Of a DNA stretch of 15,776 bases, positions 15,578-15,776 are shown one piece after another. The notes beneath the pieces were generated by a model. The model made no database searches. It saw only the letters and a list, made by a program, of their open reading frames with translations, and was not told the origin of the DNA. The stretch's first letter is position 1. Each line of letters begins with the position of its first letter. This DNA comes from JBBSVE01 sp038233815 (lineage in GTDB: Bacteria; Pseudomonadota; Alphaproteobacteria; Rhodobacterales; Rhodobacteraceae): the NCBI GenBank assembly GCA_038233815.1, contig JBBSVE010000071.1, positions 1 to 15,776 of the forward strand, given 5' to 3'. A program made the position numbers and the translations under genes.

Positions 15578-15703
15578 GTGGCCCGAGCGAGCCAGGAGCG
15601 CATCGCCGTTGGCGATGAACCGACCCGTGGCGAGGTCGCGAACCTGGTCGCGATCAACAGATGGCTGGGCCGCATAGTCGAAACTCGCGAGATCGCGGAG
15701 TGA
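15578..15703 (+). CDS. Possible small hypothetical ORF or 3' gene remnant
   Basis: A 41-aa frame from GTG 15578 to TGA 15703, with GAAGG at about 15564-15568 as a possible ribosome site. The peptide MARASQERIAVGDEPTRGEV continues with an amphipathic helix (ANLVAINRWLGRIVETREIAE). It has a natural, charged protein-like composition, unlike the arginine/proline-rich readings around it. The frame is also open upstream, but that part does not look like protein. It could be a true small gene, or the C-terminal end of a gene whose front is lost. I do not recognise the family. The stop lies 9 nt before the 25-bp palindrome. Confidence 0.25.
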   Translation: MARASQERIAVGDEPTRGEVANLVAINRWLGRIVETREIAE

Positions 15704-15712
15704 GACGGATCA

Positions 15713-15737
15713 GAAAACTGTCCAGTGAACAGTTTTC
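15713..15737. repeat. Near-perfect 25-bp palindrome
   Basis: Arms GAAAACTGTCCA and TGAACAGTTTTC around a central G, with one mismatch (C15722/A15728); the outer nine pairs are perfect. It is AT-richer than its surroundings. Flanking GTGAG (about 15699-15703) and CTCAC (15742-15746) add a partial outer stem. It has the form of a binding or crossover site for a dimeric protein such as a site-specific recombinase, or of an operator. The structure is seen; the function is not known. Confidence 0.6.
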
Positions 15738-15776
15738 CCGGCTCACGGGACCTTCGCCAGCCCGAAGCTCATGTCG

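Noticed and set aside
15654..15776. Minus-strand frame entering from the right edge (ends in REFRLCGPAIC)
   Set aside because: Only 40 codons, reading through the palindrome, with no recognisable features. A competing frame stops at about 15743. Nothing supports either.

Overview
The window is high-GC DNA (roughly two thirds G+C by eye), almost fully coding, with short gene spacings, GTG/ATG starts and strong GGAGG-type ribosome sites. The mix of TRAP and ABC transporters, CaiB/BaiF CoA-transferases, a MaoC hydratase and GntR/IclR regulators fits an alphaproteobacterium, most likely Rhodobacterales. The genus cannot be told from the sequence. No rRNA, tRNA, CRISPR array or complete insertion sequence was seen.

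Layout. (1) 1-1297, minus strand: a DapA-superfamily aldolase/lyase followed by a GntR/FCD regulator that runs off the left edge. (2) 1298-1445: a divergent control region with a perfect 8+1+8 inverted repeat. (3) 1446-4300, plus strand: a complete TRAP transporter in the order dctP-dctQ-dctM. (4) 4249-7732, minus strand: a tightly coupled operon of a solute-binding-like protein without signal peptide, a Gfo/Idh/MocA oxidoreductase and a CaiB/BaiF CoA-transferase, whose end overlaps the end of dctM. (5) 7733-7832: a 100-bp divergent promoter region holding an AT-rich palindrome. (6) 7833-15069, plus strand: a second signal-less solute-binding-like protein, a second CaiB/BaiF CoA-transferase and a MaoC hydratase, then a complete sugar-type ABC importer (binding protein, double ATPase, permease) and an IclR regulator. 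(7) 15070-15776: a gene-poor end with a possible small ORF and a near-perfect 25-bp palindrome.

How it may work together (inference). The TRAP and ABC systems bring in organic acid and sugar-like substrates. The oxidoreductase, CoA-transferases, MaoC hydratase and DapA-like lyase could oxidise, activate, hydrate or dehydrate, and cleave the carbon skeleton. GntR and IclR proteins would give substrate-dependent control. The most unusual part is the central back-to-back module, 4249-10557. It pairs two cytoplasmic proteins with a periplasmic-binding-protein fold with two paralogous CoA-transferases and has no cognate MalF/MalG-type permease. I know of no described function for this combination.
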